Part shown: piece after piece, positions 1-15,146 of the stretch
Layout: every line of letters starts with the position of its first letter
Numbering within the stretch: position 1 is the first letter of the stretch
Source: Amyloporia xantha
Lineage: Eukaryota > Basidiomycota > Agaricomycetes > Polyporales > Adustoporiaceae
Assembly: GCA_036971615.1 (NCBI GenBank)
Contig: JAYKKR010000015.1
Location: 620,001 to 684,000, forward strand
DNA length: 64,000 bases
Direction of reading: 5' to 3'
Notes under the pieces: model-generated
Database searches by the model: none
Told to the model about the DNA's origin: nothing
What the model saw: only the letters and a program-made list of their open reading frames with translations
Position numbers and translations under genes: made by a program

Positions 1-339
1 GATAGGAGCGGGCCATAAATCCGCACTAGAACCAGTACTTACGCCTAAGTATCCGTGAAGTTTAACGACAGGGCCATAATCTTGAGCTATTCGTTCTTGA
101 AATTCGGCACCATGCCGGCTGAAATATTCACTCATATTACCTAGCGACAATGTGAGATACAATACTCCGGGTAGAACGAAGGAGAAGGAATGTTGGTCAC
201 CTTGCAAGAATGATGTCGCTGGAGGCCCCGGTATAGCGTCCAAGGGTGACTTGACTAAACGGAGGCAGAGGTAGCGCCAGAGTGTCAAAGTAAGCCCCAA
301 TACGAGGAGGCCTTCAATCAAGAAGTACACAGTCGCCAT
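1..339 (-). CDS. Cytochrome P450, N-terminal part (cut by window edge)
   Basis: 5' end of a microsomal P450 monooxygenase gene reading out of the left edge. Exon 1 is 339..201 and exon 2 is 140..43. The donor at 42 opens an intron that runs off the window. The 79 visible residues start with a hydrophobic membrane anchor (about residues 4-22), then a basic stretch and the proline-rich hinge IPGPP. After that comes GNMSEYFSRHGAEFQERIA and YGPVVKLHG, the usual start of the catalytic domain in fungal P450s that insert in the ER membrane. The haem-binding region lies outside the window, so substrate and CYP family cannot be given. The 60-nt intron has GT-AG ends, and removing it restores the conserved frame. 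A TATATATA run about 85 bp upstream of the ATG may be a TATA element. Confidence 0.85.
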   Translation of the reverse strand, partial: MATVYFLIEGLLVLGLTLTLWRYLCLRLVKSPLDAIPGPPATSFLQGDQHSFSFVLPGVLYLTLSLGNMSEYFSRHGAEFQERIAQDYGPVVKLHGYLGVSTGSSADLWPAPI

Positions 340-2089
340 AGACCTGCCACTATAAAGATTTTTCAGTGATTGTGAGGTCGAGGGATGTTTGTTCTAGGAC
401 GAGGAACAGGCAGACAAGGGACTATATATATGCGTCTGTTTAGACACGCGACACTGGGACATCACATTTTTGGCGCATTAACATCGCGATGCTCCGCATT
501 TCTTCGGATCAAGTAATCTGAAAAGCCTAGTCTTCGTATCTCCGAAGAGTTGATATAGAACGCAGTGTAGTCCTCTCTTCTGATAACAGTCGGCTGTGTG
601 CAAAAGATCTAGAGACATCGACATAAGCACTGGATGATACTGTCACCATAATGGCAGCCATAAATTTAGACCAATACATGCTGTAAATTCACCAGCGGTC
701 GAACATACCAGGCTTAATTGGTTTGACATTGATCCCGCATTCGGACTGTTGCTCTTCGCGATATAATACTTAATCGACATCGATATTGTCAGAGGGTTTC
801 CACTCGCCCGATCGAACCTTCCTGAGTGCAAATTAGCCAGCATGACCAACCAGTCAAATGTTGATTACCAGCAAGGCGGACATACATACTCATTGCCTCA
901 TACAATTGACAGTATAAGTAGTAATCCGGGGCGATCATGTGATGTTGGTGGTCCTTAAATTCCTTGATCAATCATCAAGAGGCTTCGAATCCCACTTACT
1001 GAGTAAGAGCGAACAGTCATAGAATGTTCCCGCTGTCTCTTAAACTTCTACGTTGTGAGAACTTTATGTGACTCGTTCTATCCGCCCTTCCTGTCAAATA
1101 ATATCATCAGCCGACACGGGCAGCGGACGCAATCGGTCAAGATGGCATGCGGACGACAGAACATCAATTTCCACACTGCGCGGTCGTACATGTATATTGT
1201 AGCCAACTTCAAATGCGAATGGACAGCTCATCGATAAGAATGACGAATCTGCGAGACGCAAAGACCACGACGTCGTCGTTCGGTATCAGTATAGAGAAAA
1301 ATGGGCATGGATATTCTGACGCACTGACTATTCACTCCTAATATCCCTTCAAACCTCCCAGCGTTCATTGTAGCATGCAGTCACCCGTCTGCAGACTTGC
1401 CACCGCAACCACAGTAGCTGCGATCGTGAATCATGGCCTGATCGCCTTATTTGTCACCTTCATCACCTTCCCTCGCAAGATGATAATACAAAATCTGCCT
1501 ACGATCTGCCTACGAGAGCCTGAGACAACTGACTTTTTACATAATTACTCAACTCCGTTCAAGTTGTTGTGCATGGCATACACGCTGCCGCCTTTCGACT
1601 CTTGACTAGCCTTTGGGACACAATTACGTGGATAGACCTCCAATAAGCTTATGGAATTATAGCAAAGCGTAGCCCGTTAGGATCCAATCAGTGTAAGCCT
1701 GTTCTGTTGCGAACATCGAGTTGGACATGATTAAAAGTCCCCGGTACCACGTCGATCAGCTAAGTATTGCCTTTTATGGTAATTAGTGTAGAGACACAAC
1801 GATCTCAACGCATGCAATCTACTATGTCACGGTTCGTCGACTTCAACTTGTAGGAAATGTTTCTCTGGATAATGAGCGACCAAATGCACAGAATCTAACA
1901 AAGGACACATATATCGTTCAATATCAATGTTCTACCTGTGGACGTGTGATGCATCACCTCGTGCGAGTTGCTGGTCGCCTAGTACAGTAGCGCTGGGCTT
2001 TGGTCTCTTACGGTTACGCCAGGTTTGAGCGGTACTGCTAGTGTCGCTGTTTCTCAGCTGCACTCAACCTCGGGACCGCTTGCATCACC
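340..2089. other. Intergenic region without a recognisable gene
   Basis: About 1.75 kb upstream of the P450 and of the small gene at 2090. Both strands were read. Only short open frames without recognisable motifs or convincing splice pairs are present. No tRNA, clear inverted repeat or tandem repeat was seen. The TATA-like run near 424-431 probably belongs to the P450 promoter. Confidence 0.5.
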
Positions 2090-2702
2090 ATGGATCTCGT
2101 CACCAGGATTAACCAGCTGCCTCCTGCGCCGCCTCCAAACGATGTTCCAGCTGATATCAAAGGGAACATGTCCCTAGAGAATAAGCGGCTAGGATCTAAG
2201 GTCTTTGCTTACCACATCGCCCATTACCCTGACAGTCGAGTCTTCGGCCATGAAGCCCTTGCGGACATGAAGTTTGCGGAAGTATACATCAGACGGGTCG
2301 GCATGGGCGAGCAGAATGAGCTCGTAGGAGATAATGAACCGCCTGAAGTATTGCGGAGGTTACCGCTGGAGGGTCAGACGGTGTGCGAGATTACTGCGGA
2401 AGAGGGTGAGTGCTGAAAGCCTGCGTTAAGGATGGTATGTATATATTGACGTTGGTGTGGGTGAATGCCCTTGAAGGTATGCTCAACGTACATGGCATCT
2501 TATCAGGAGCTTGTTGCGCCCATCTGGTCGACGTGTATGTAACTCTAAACAGTGTTCAAGTTGATGATAACAATAAATGCTATTGTGCAGAGGGACGTTC
2601 TCTTCGCTCCTAATGCTGTCGCTTGCCACTGGAACTGATGCGATCGGCGTTTCGGCGGCTTTGAACATTGTATGGCACGCTCCCGCACCGAAGTACGTCT
2701 GA
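2090..2702 (+). CDS. Hypothetical small protein (family not recognised)
   Basis: The start context ATCACCATGG is good and opens a frame with ordinary coding composition. Proposed exons are 2090..2405, 2507..2534 and 2591..2702, giving 151 residues. Introns have GTGAGT and GTATGT donors and TATCAG and TGTGCAG acceptors, and the frame stays open to a TGA. The first exon (about 105 residues) is well supported. It starts with a Pro-rich segment and contains FAYHIAHYPDSRVFGHEAL and an acidic tail. The last two exons are uncertain: without the second splice the frame ends at 2613, and other junctions are possible. No signal peptide, membrane segment or catalytic motif was recognised. It may be a lineage-specific protein or a decayed gene. 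Confidence 0.4.
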
Positions 2703-3152
2703 CCCTATGTATTGGCATGGTGTCTAGCGGTCGACGCGGCCACTGATCTAAAACTGGCCGTGTCTGCAGGGGTACACAGCTACGGATAGTGAGCACGACG
2801 CTCTCCCTTGGTGGTAGCGTCACTGCAGCTCGATGCGAGGTATATTACGACTTGTGATCTGATCCGCGTGGCTCAAGACTGAATTATGGTTGTTCTGCAC
2901 CTGCATAGGTTTATAACAAAATCACATCACGTTTGCTGATCTCGGCTGTCCACACAATCAATCCGTTTAGCAAGGCGTCGTCTACCAAGTCAAAGGCCAG
3001 ATATAAACTGTAGGCTGGCCTATGATGGGTACTTTGGCAGTTCTCGCGCTATATAGTCTAGCTTTCATCTTGTATATCATGCTCTGTCGCCGTGTAAACC
3101 CTTCCCTTGCGGGCCAACAGGAACATCTCCTCTCCCGCTTTGTATGCATCAT
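2703..3152. other. Intergenic, convergent 3' ends
   Basis: 450 bp between the small gene (+) and the end of HAM1 (-). Open frames here are short and without motifs. Nothing else was recognised. Confidence 0.45.
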
Positions 3153-3982
3153 TCAAGCATCTAAAGTGCGTAGATGTGCTTGAAGCTTCTCCAAAGCGCG
3201 ATATCTGTGAGAAAGTGTATTCTTTTGCTCAGCACTCATCTCCGCATACCTGCCCGATATGTCAATATTTCCCTCACGAAATGGAGAAGAAGATAACGCG
3301 CTGCTCACGTCAGTCCCGTGCCGTCTGGCTCAAATATAGGATCCCATCCGAATTTGTTGTCTCCTCGGGCGGGGACAACTTGGCCATCAGTGCGTCCTTC
3401 GAAGAGTATCGGCTCGGAACCTGGCCCTGCGCTATATGCAAACGTGCAAAGGGCCCACGCAGCTTTGCTGGGAAATCCTACGAGCATCTTGTTTAAACCT
3501 GCAGTGATGAGGGTAATCAGTATAACACAGGTGACGCCGTATTATCAGCTCTTATACGCACCGTCATGTCCCAATTCCTTCATGAAGAATTTGATGTAGG
3601 GTCCTGGAAGACCGTTCATCGCCTCGAAGCAGAGCGCAGTGTCTTCCGTTATACATGGCCCGCCAAGCTGCTCGGCAGCAGCGCGGCATTTCGCGATCGC
3701 GACTTCACGCGTGGTCCCTTGTATCTCGGGTACTACACAATGGAGGATTCATGCGTGTATGTTAGTGTGGGTCTGAGCGGGATGGATGGAGGTAATTGTA
3801 CTTGCTATCGAGGTCTTGCGAATCGATCTCGACGTTTGATTTGGCGAGGATTGCGCGGACTTCCTTGAGCTTGTTCGCGTTTCCTGTCACGAAAACTAGT
3901 GGGGACTTAGACTACGTTCAAGTGTAGATCATGTACACATCAGCAGAATGAGTGGAAACATACTTAGTTTTCTGGCGAGCAT
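3153..3982 (-). CDS. HAM1: Inosine/xanthosine triphosphate pyrophosphatase (HAM1/ITPA)
   Basis: Hydrolyses ITP, dITP and XTP to the monophosphates, keeping deaminated purines out of nucleic acids; normally cytosolic. Exons are 3982..3964, 3895..3806, 3732..3562, 3498..3309 and 3249..3153, giving 188 residues, the normal family length. The 19-nt first exon gives MLARKL and the splice continues into [13 protein letters not shown], the nucleotide-binding start. Further signatures are [20 protein letters not shown] (metal and catalytic acids), [25 protein letters not shown] and, near the end, [11 protein letters not shown]. The second intron (3805..3733) keeps the family frame only with a GC donor, GATA|GCAAGT, so it is probably a GC-AG intron. 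The gene is head-to-head with SMC5, 240 bp between the two ATGs. Identity is secure. Confidence 0.93.
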
Positions 3983-9090
<5,108 letters not shown>

Positions 9091-9288
9091 TCTACTAGAG
9101 GGGCTGGTTGTTTGATAACTTATTCTTTGCAGCTTATAGCTTGACGATGTTCGTGTTAATGTTTATATCTTGCTGTAATTACTGTACAAAACAAACAGTA
9201 ATATTGTGGTTTCAGTATCAATAGCGGCCCGAGGTGTCTGTCAATGGCATCGCCAGATCATATCTCACAGCACGTATTAGGAGTGTGG

Positions 9289-10492
9289 TCATGATGCATT
9301 GAAAATACGTTTGTCAACATATGAACGGCGGTCTTTTGCTGCCGTAATGCATCGCATAAGCACGTCTTGGCTTCCTACTATTCCTAGACCTAGCTGAGTA
9401 ACCGATACCAGCCCTCCCGTCTCGTCGACCGCTACGGAAAGTGTTGTGTCTAGCAACGGCTCCTCAAAAGATGTTGGATCTGCGAGAACGTGTGTCCTAC
9501 ACGGAACGTCAGGATACCGAACCATGGAGACGAAAATATCAAAGAATGCATACGAATCGAATATTCCGAAAGACATCGACAACGGCAGGCGGCTGATTTG
9601 CAGTGGTATTTTTGTCCTTCTCGAACAGGTAGTACGACCCGTTTCTGGATCATATGTCGCTTTCGGAAGCTGAGCTATTATTCACGATAGGGTCCGAGTC
9701 AGCAAATCAAGAGAGGAGGATGAAACAAGGGCAGCATACTGTTCCTGAGCGCCGCCACCATCGCGAGGAGGGTCGCATCGAAAGCATTTCCATCATAGTT
9801 GATACATGTTGCATCAACGTATAGTACCCACACAGCTTTCCCTGGTTCGATGCATAGTGATGAGAGGGGCACGATCCCTGAGCTAGCGGCGCCAAGTAAA
9901 CGTAATTAGGCCACTTCGACATCAGGAGCACGAGCACGCACGCTACGAGGACTTCGTTTAGTCGATCTGAGAGGACCTGCGCCTCCTCCGTGGGAGGGCC
10001 CGGCTTGAATTTCGGCGAGCAAATTGCGGGAAGATCAAGATTCGGGACTGTGGTTGGTCGGGTCAGGGACGGGGAAGTGTGGTTGGCCGAGATGAAAGCG
10101 GGTAGACGTTTCGAGAGTGCTTACCCAGAAAGCCGTGCTCGGGGATGTCCAGTTCTGGCTCTGCGATCTCAGCCTTCACCCCGCAGACCACCGTGGTATC
10201 TCCCAAGCGAACTAGAGCTGAGCCATCCGCTGTAGATATAGAGCCTAAAAGTAACGTTGGCGAGTAGATCCCGAGGTGGTTTGTTACAGAGATGTCCGCA
10301 TGAGAGCGAGGGGTACCGACCTACATTCACGGACACATCTCGCCATTCAGCAAATTCACGCCCGTCTGGATGTACGTTTTCTGCGAGAAAACGCTCGAGG
10401 TAGACCTTCGGGTGCAAACGCTGGAAAGTAGCTGCTCGCAGGGCATCTTGTTCGGCTTTCGAGCTTGCCAAAGATGTGGACGGCTCCGCCAT
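9289..10492 (-). CDS. RRP43: Exosome core subunit RRP43 (EXOSC8-like, RNase PH fold)
   Basis: Structural ring subunit of the RNA exosome, which processes and degrades RNA 3'-5' in nucleus and cytoplasm. Exons are 10492..10321, 10244..10125, 10047..9942, 9882..9740, 9674..9554 and 9496..9289, giving 289 residues. The N-terminus has the subunit pattern HPKVYLERFLAENVHPDGRE. The RNase PH fold follows: STADGSALVRLGDTTVVCGV, then IVPLSSLCIEPGKAVWVLYV and the typical INYDGNAFDATLLAMVAALR, then DPTSFEEPLLDTTLSVAVDE and the end VSVTQLGLGIVGSQDVLMRC. As in eukaryotic ring subunits, it probably has no phosphorolytic activity of its own. Each splice restores a conserved block, so the model is firm. The next gene downstream on this strand is a DNA-repair gene in convergent orientation (SMC5). 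Confidence 0.92.
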
Positions 10493-10921
10493 GTGTTCGA
10501 GGACAGAAAAAGACCAGTTCGGGTGATTCTGAGAGACGGAGAATTTGAAGATAGAACGAGACGGTATGGCAGACTGTCAAATTGCAAAGTGTATGGTTTT
10601 CGTAAACGTCTGACCGTTCTAAACCGCAGATGGCAGGTAACAGGTTGTACAACAGGCGCCGCGATGATCTGCAATACCCGAAGGAGATACGGCGCGAACT
10701 ATGTCCACCACCAGCGCATTCCAACGTGAAAACGAAACATGTTGTCATGATCAGATGTGCGTAATTGTCTATGACTTGTACGATGCATTGCAGGAAAAGG
10801 CTTTGGTTAGCTACATGAGTTATACTTCCGTACATTTCAGCCTGTAGATCGTCCTCCTATGCTCATTAATGGTACATGTATTCTTTCATTCTATTAAACC
10901 TTCGCGTCGATCGTATAGCCC
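10493..10921. other. Intergenic, RRP43 promoter and ASADH 3' region
   Basis: 429 bp upstream of the RRP43 start and downstream of the ASADH stop. Frames here are open by chance on both strands, but none has family motifs or a good splice context. Confidence 0.45.
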
Positions 10922-12077
10922 CTAGATGATTCCTTTGCAGACCGCAAGCTCCGCGTTGAGGATGCTACTCGTAGCCGCGCCGATCGCGACATTATTTGCG
11001 AGTACCACAAACTTGATATCCAGGACCGGGCACTGTCGGACACGCCCGACGCTGACTCCCGCGCCGGCTTGGTAGTCGCGGTCCAATCGAGGCTGCGGCC
11101 TGTCTGCTTCCTCGTGCACGAAAATCGTATGCCGCGGCGCGGAGGGGCACGACATCGTCCACGCATCGGACGTGTACGCCAAAAGCGCCTCCCGCACTTG
11201 CTGCGGGCTCGGCGGCGGCCTGCGGGCGAAGCGGACCGAGACACACTCGGTGTGCCCCTCGACGACAGGCACGCGGTTGCACGACGCCGAGACGCGGAGG
11301 GGCTGCTTCGCGTGCATGTCGAACGCCTTGAGGCCGTCGTCGGCCTCGGCTATGCCGCCGAGGATCTTGAGCATCTCCCATTCCATCTTCTCCTCCTCGC
11401 CGCTGATGTATGGGACGACGTTGTCGATGATGTCCATGCTGGGGAGGCCGGGGTAGCCGGCACCGGAGATCGCCTGCATCGTCGTGACCATACATGACTC
11501 GATCGGGCCGAAGGCCTTCTCGAGCGCAGCGAGTGGGACGACGACGCCGGTGGTGGAGCAGTTGGCGTTGGTGACGATGAAGCCTTTTTGGAGGGGCGGG
11601 GAGTGGAGGGTGCGTTGTTGCGGGATCATGGCGAAGTGGGACGAGTTGACCAGGGGAACGATGAGCGGTACTTGCGGATCCCGCCGGTGGTTTTTTGCAT
11701 TCGAGAAGACAGCGAGTTCAGCAAGCCTGAAGCTTTCCTCTGGTATTACGTTCTCAGCTCCTGCAAGTCTAGCGACCTCACAATGACTCACCGATCGGAC
11801 CAGCGACATCGGCATCCAATCCAGAGAAGATGATTTCGCATTCACTGAAGAACTCGGGCTTGCATTCGTTGATGGTCATATTCCGCACGATCGCTGGGAT
11901 GGGTTTTGTCTGCTTCCATGTAACTGCGGCAGGATAGGCCTTTCCCGCAGATCTATGTGACGCGCCCAGGGCATGAAGGACAAAGAATGGATGCTCTGCA
12001 AGTAGGGTGATGAAGCGCTGTCCGACGGTCCCTGTTGCGCCCAGGACGCCGACGTTAATTTTTCGGAGGTCGTGCAT
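10922..12077 (-). CDS. HOM2: Aspartate-semialdehyde dehydrogenase
   Basis: Reduces L-aspartyl-4-phosphate to aspartate semialdehyde with NADPH, the second step toward threonine, methionine and homoserine; cytosolic. Exons are 12077..11792 and 11739..10922, giving 367 residues as expected. The nucleotide-binding loop is GVLGATGTVGQ (about 10-18). The catalytic cysteine sits in TNANCSTTG (about C156). Substrate-binding and C-terminal blocks include GAGYPGLPSMDIIDN, EGHTECVSVR, RPQPRLDRD and SSILNAELAVCKG. I start at 12077 because MHDLRKINVGVLGATG is the family start. An upstream in-frame ATG at 12248 would add a poly-Leu stretch encoded by a CTC microsatellite and is unlikely to be used. Exon 2 is unusually GC-rich for this window. 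Confidence 0.95.
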
Positions 12078-12138
12078 GGGGAGCACAAACGGACAGGGGG
12101 ACAGGGGGAGAAAATGCCCAGGAGATCGACTGGCAGCG

Positions 12139-12171
12139 AGGAGGAGGAGGAGGAGGAGGAGGAGGAGGAGC
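12139..12171. repeat. (GAG)11 microsatellite in the ASADH 5' leader region
   Basis: Eleven perfect trinucleotide units, read as CTC on the ASADH sense strand, lying 62-94 bp upstream of the ASADH start codon. It could make a pyrimidine-rich leader or promoter tract; length variation between strains is likely. Confidence 0.85.
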
Positions 12172-12746
12172 TGGTGAATCCTTAGTCTCGTTCCCACGAC
12201 CTCCTGGAGGATGGGCTTCGCGCACACCCTCCAGAAGGTCTGGTGCATTTCGTGCTCGGCATGTAGATATGTGACAATCAGTCACATCACGTGCACTTGA
12301 CTAATGGGCAACTTGTAATATGGTCCCGGCAAACGCAGGCTTTGCGTCCTTTGTGCATCCTGGTTGTTACTACATTGACGGTATTCGATCCATTTGTGCT
12401 TCTTCTCATGTTTGCGATGCCTTTTACAAGATAATTGTGTACCGCTTGGTGAAAACATTTCAGCTATGGCTGTTAGGTCGGAAGATGCCGAAGAATATTC
12501 ATATGTAGGATGTGCAGCTTGATTCCACTGTAACTGGATATTCTGTTGTCAGGGTAAACTCGAAATCCATAGCGAGCACCGCCCTGGGGCAAAAATCGGT
12601 TCACTTTTATGCAGCAACCGCAGAGAATACCGTCATATAGATGTGTATGAGTCAATACAAATGACCGATATATCACGTGAACTGAGCTCGGCAACCCTCG
12701 GTGTCACATATCTACATCCCGAGGACGAAATGCACCAGACGGTCTA

Positions 12747-12891
12747 CAGGGCTCTCTGCACCCCCCTCCCGTGAGAAATTTTCAGGAACTTCAGATTCGT
12801 TCAGATTCATCCATCACTAAATTCGGATCCAGCTGTGGCGGTGGCTGACCGAGCGAGCGCAGCGAGGGGGGGGGTGTGCAGAGGAGCCCTG
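12747..12891. repeat. Short inverted-repeat element, MITE-like (145 bp)
   Basis: The ends are imperfect inverted repeats of about 22-25 bp: CAGGGCTCTCTGCACCCCCC on the left and the reverse complement of CAGGGCTCCTCTGCACACCC on the right, differing by small insertions. CAGGG termini are common in hAT-type miniature elements. No matching target-site duplication could be seen on the two sides, so mobility is not demonstrated. It lies in the promoter side of EMC6, about 150 bp before the start codon. Confidence 0.5.
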
Positions 12892-13038
12892 TTGAACGTC
12901 TGGGTTCGAGACTAGTGAATCCTCTGCCTATGCGAGATCGCCTGTCACACGACTGCTCTCCGAGCGTGACTCTCGGCGTGACTCACCGCGATCCCGACCG
13001 ATCGACGTGTCACGCCTGTGCCTTTACCCGCGACGACC

Positions 13039-13489
13039 ATGTCCTCCGCTGCTCCGACCCCAGACCAGGCCGCCCAGCTCCTCTTTCCTCCCAATGTTCA
13101 GTACAACAACTCCAGACTTTACACCGTCAAGTTCCTCTCGTCTTGTTTTGCGGGCGCCGTCGCTGGCATTCTGGGCCTTGAAAACACGCTTGGCTTCGCG
13201 CTCTTCATTCTGTCTACTCTTCTGACCTCTGCGTGTCTCTATGTCAAGTGCAAGGGCAAGCCGGTGAAATACGTCGCCGGGGGCTGGTGGGAGGTGGTGA
13301 ATCCAGGGCAAGAGAACATCTTCTCCTTCGTCCTGGTCTGGACACTGTTTTTCGGTATGGAAGCTCCCCCAATCTCGTTCCATTCATGATGATATATCTA
13401 TCATGATATGATCCAGGGATTGTACATGGTGCGTCTCCCGGTGGTCCTTCCACGGATGGTGTTGACCAAATGATCTAGTTTACGACTGA
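13039..13489 (+). CDS. EMC6: ER membrane protein complex subunit 6 (EMC6)
   Basis: Small subunit of the ER membrane complex that inserts transmembrane segments into the ER membrane. Exons are 13039..13354, 13417..13428 and 13479..13489, giving 112 residues, normal for EMC6. The sequence has the conserved core VKFLSSCFAGAVAGILGLEN leading into paired hydrophobic segments, then GGWWEVVNPGQENIFSFVLV and the final FGIVHVYD. Those last eight residues are spread over three exons: the second exon is only 12 nt and the third codes just the end and stop (11 nt). I chose ATG 13039 (MSSAAPTPDQ), which has a good context, over the in-frame ATG at 13018. The C-terminal match makes the microexon model firm. 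Confidence 0.92.
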
Positions 13490-14074
13490 CCTTGATGTAA
13501 TTTGATATCCGGAGGGTGTGCACATATCCAACAATTGCCGTCATCCCGGACATCCTCATTGTCCTGGTTTACATAAGTCAGGCCTGGGTCGAACTTTGTA
13601 CGTTGCGCGTGCGGTATGGCGGCTGTATTCCCCTTTAAATACACTTCAGCGCTTACATCAGAACATTGGATCTTATACGCACTCAACAGATCCCATCTCA
13701 CGTGTATTTGGACAGCGTCTCTGGTGTTAGAAGGTGTTGGAGACGAGGATATGTCTGCTTCGTAGCCCCTTCATGCCCAAAACCTTGTCAGACTGTACAT
13801 ATTTCCACGAGGGTGTGAAGGATATTCGCTGAACTGGAAACGTGGAGCGTTGATATGTTTCACGCGATCTTGCAAGTGTTACAGATTCATGATGCAGGTC
13901 TCTAATCGATTACCGCCTCGTGGCTCGCACGTGGATAAGTAGATGAGGCTATGGGCTCAAAGGGGAATTCGTTGTTCAATTGACGATGGTGATACGAACC
14001 TCGCGAAATATTATGAGAGGCCGTGTAAATCGCGAAATGATCATGAACTCCTCTGCTCTCCTCCACAGTCTCCA
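13490..14074. other. Intergenic, EMC6 3' region and promoter of the DUF6593-like gene
   Basis: 585 bp between two genes on the same strand. No coding pattern, repeat or RNA gene was recognised. Confidence 0.45.
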
Positions 14075-14844
14075 ATGTCGACGCCAGGCTCGTGTATTCT
14101 CCTGCAGTTCAGCGCAGACCCCTGGAATGCGAGATTTGAGGATATCGAAAGTAGGCGTGCGTTCCAAGTGTGCGTGTGTCTTGCTCTCTCCCCCGTCCAC
14201 GTCGGACTCATGTATGACACGGCTGTTATGCAGAACGATGGTATGTTTATTTTCAGGCACTATCATTTCAAATTTCTGACTTCCCCTTGTTCCTGCAGGT
14301 CGAAGAAGACCCAAATCTCATTATGAGACTCACCCGCGAAGCAGCATGGGCATCGCTGCACCCTGAAATCAAGGGATCCAGCAATTCGTACTTGTATTTC
14401 GGCCCTAGTCGCTCGCCTGGCTATCTGGTGTACGGGAACAGCCCCCACCAATCGATGGCCAACGCACTCCGGCAGAAACGGGAAAATAGCACGTATGTCC
14501 AATGTCCCGTTGTCATCGGCCTCGATCGTCTGACTTCTCCCGCTCTGCTACATAAGTTCGCGTTACTTTGTGGCCCAGAACGGCAAGGAATACAAATGGA
14601 AGATTGCCCCACAGAGATTAGAGGTGCGTTTGACAGACACCGGCGTGCTTCTATTTGTCGTGACGGCTGAGTGGCCCTCCAGTGCATAGATAGTAAGGGA
14701 ACAACGGTGGCGTTATGGGAAACCAGCCAGCTCCAGGACGAATTTCATGCACGACTGACCGTAAAGCAATCAGCGCTTGCTGTAATCACAGAACTCGTGA
14801 CGACCCTGACCCTCAACCGCATTGCAATGATATTGAATTGGTGA
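14075..14844 (+). CDS. DUF6593-like basidiomycete protein with a 7-nt microexon
   Basis: Function unknown. The pattern matches DUF6593-type proteins, which are abundant in mushroom-forming fungi: an [19 protein letters not shown] start, [17 protein letters not shown], then [32 protein letters not shown] and a C-terminal [19 protein letters not shown] helix. Exons are 14075..14169, 14234..14240, 14299..14492, 14557..14623 and 14683..14844, giving 174 residues. The 7-nt second exon (AACGATG) is inferred. It is flanked by TTATGCAG and GTATGT, and it is what lets the first and third exons join in frame as FQVTMVEEDPN. No signal peptide is present; the C-terminal hydrophobic helix could be amphipathic. 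Alternative start or skipping of exon 1 cannot be excluded. Family assignment is moderate, the exons from 14299 onward are firm. Confidence 0.65.
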
Positions 14845-15146
14845 ACTGGACACTGCAGCTCGGGACGACCGCGCGCCCATCTAATGTCCACTCCGTAAAC
14901 ATATTTGATTGTTCCATTCGATCCGGTCGGAGATCTGGATTTTGCATGCCTGACTTGCCCAATTACCTCAACGCAGCGCACACAAATGGCAAGTCTTATC
15001 ACCGGCTGAACTCCTCTGTTTGTCACGACTTCTATGAGGGGTCCCATGCTATTCCATCATGAACTCTACTGCTTTCAAACCACGGCGAGACTGCTTGCCG
15101 GTCTCACTCCAGCCAGAAATGACTCGAAGTGCTTCGCGTGCCATCC

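Noticed and set aside
12078..12248. N-terminal extension of aspartate-semialdehyde dehydrogenase with a poly-Leu stretch
   Set aside because: The leucines come from the CTC microsatellite, and the family start MHDLRKINVGVLGATG is at 12077. The extension does not resemble a targeting peptide.
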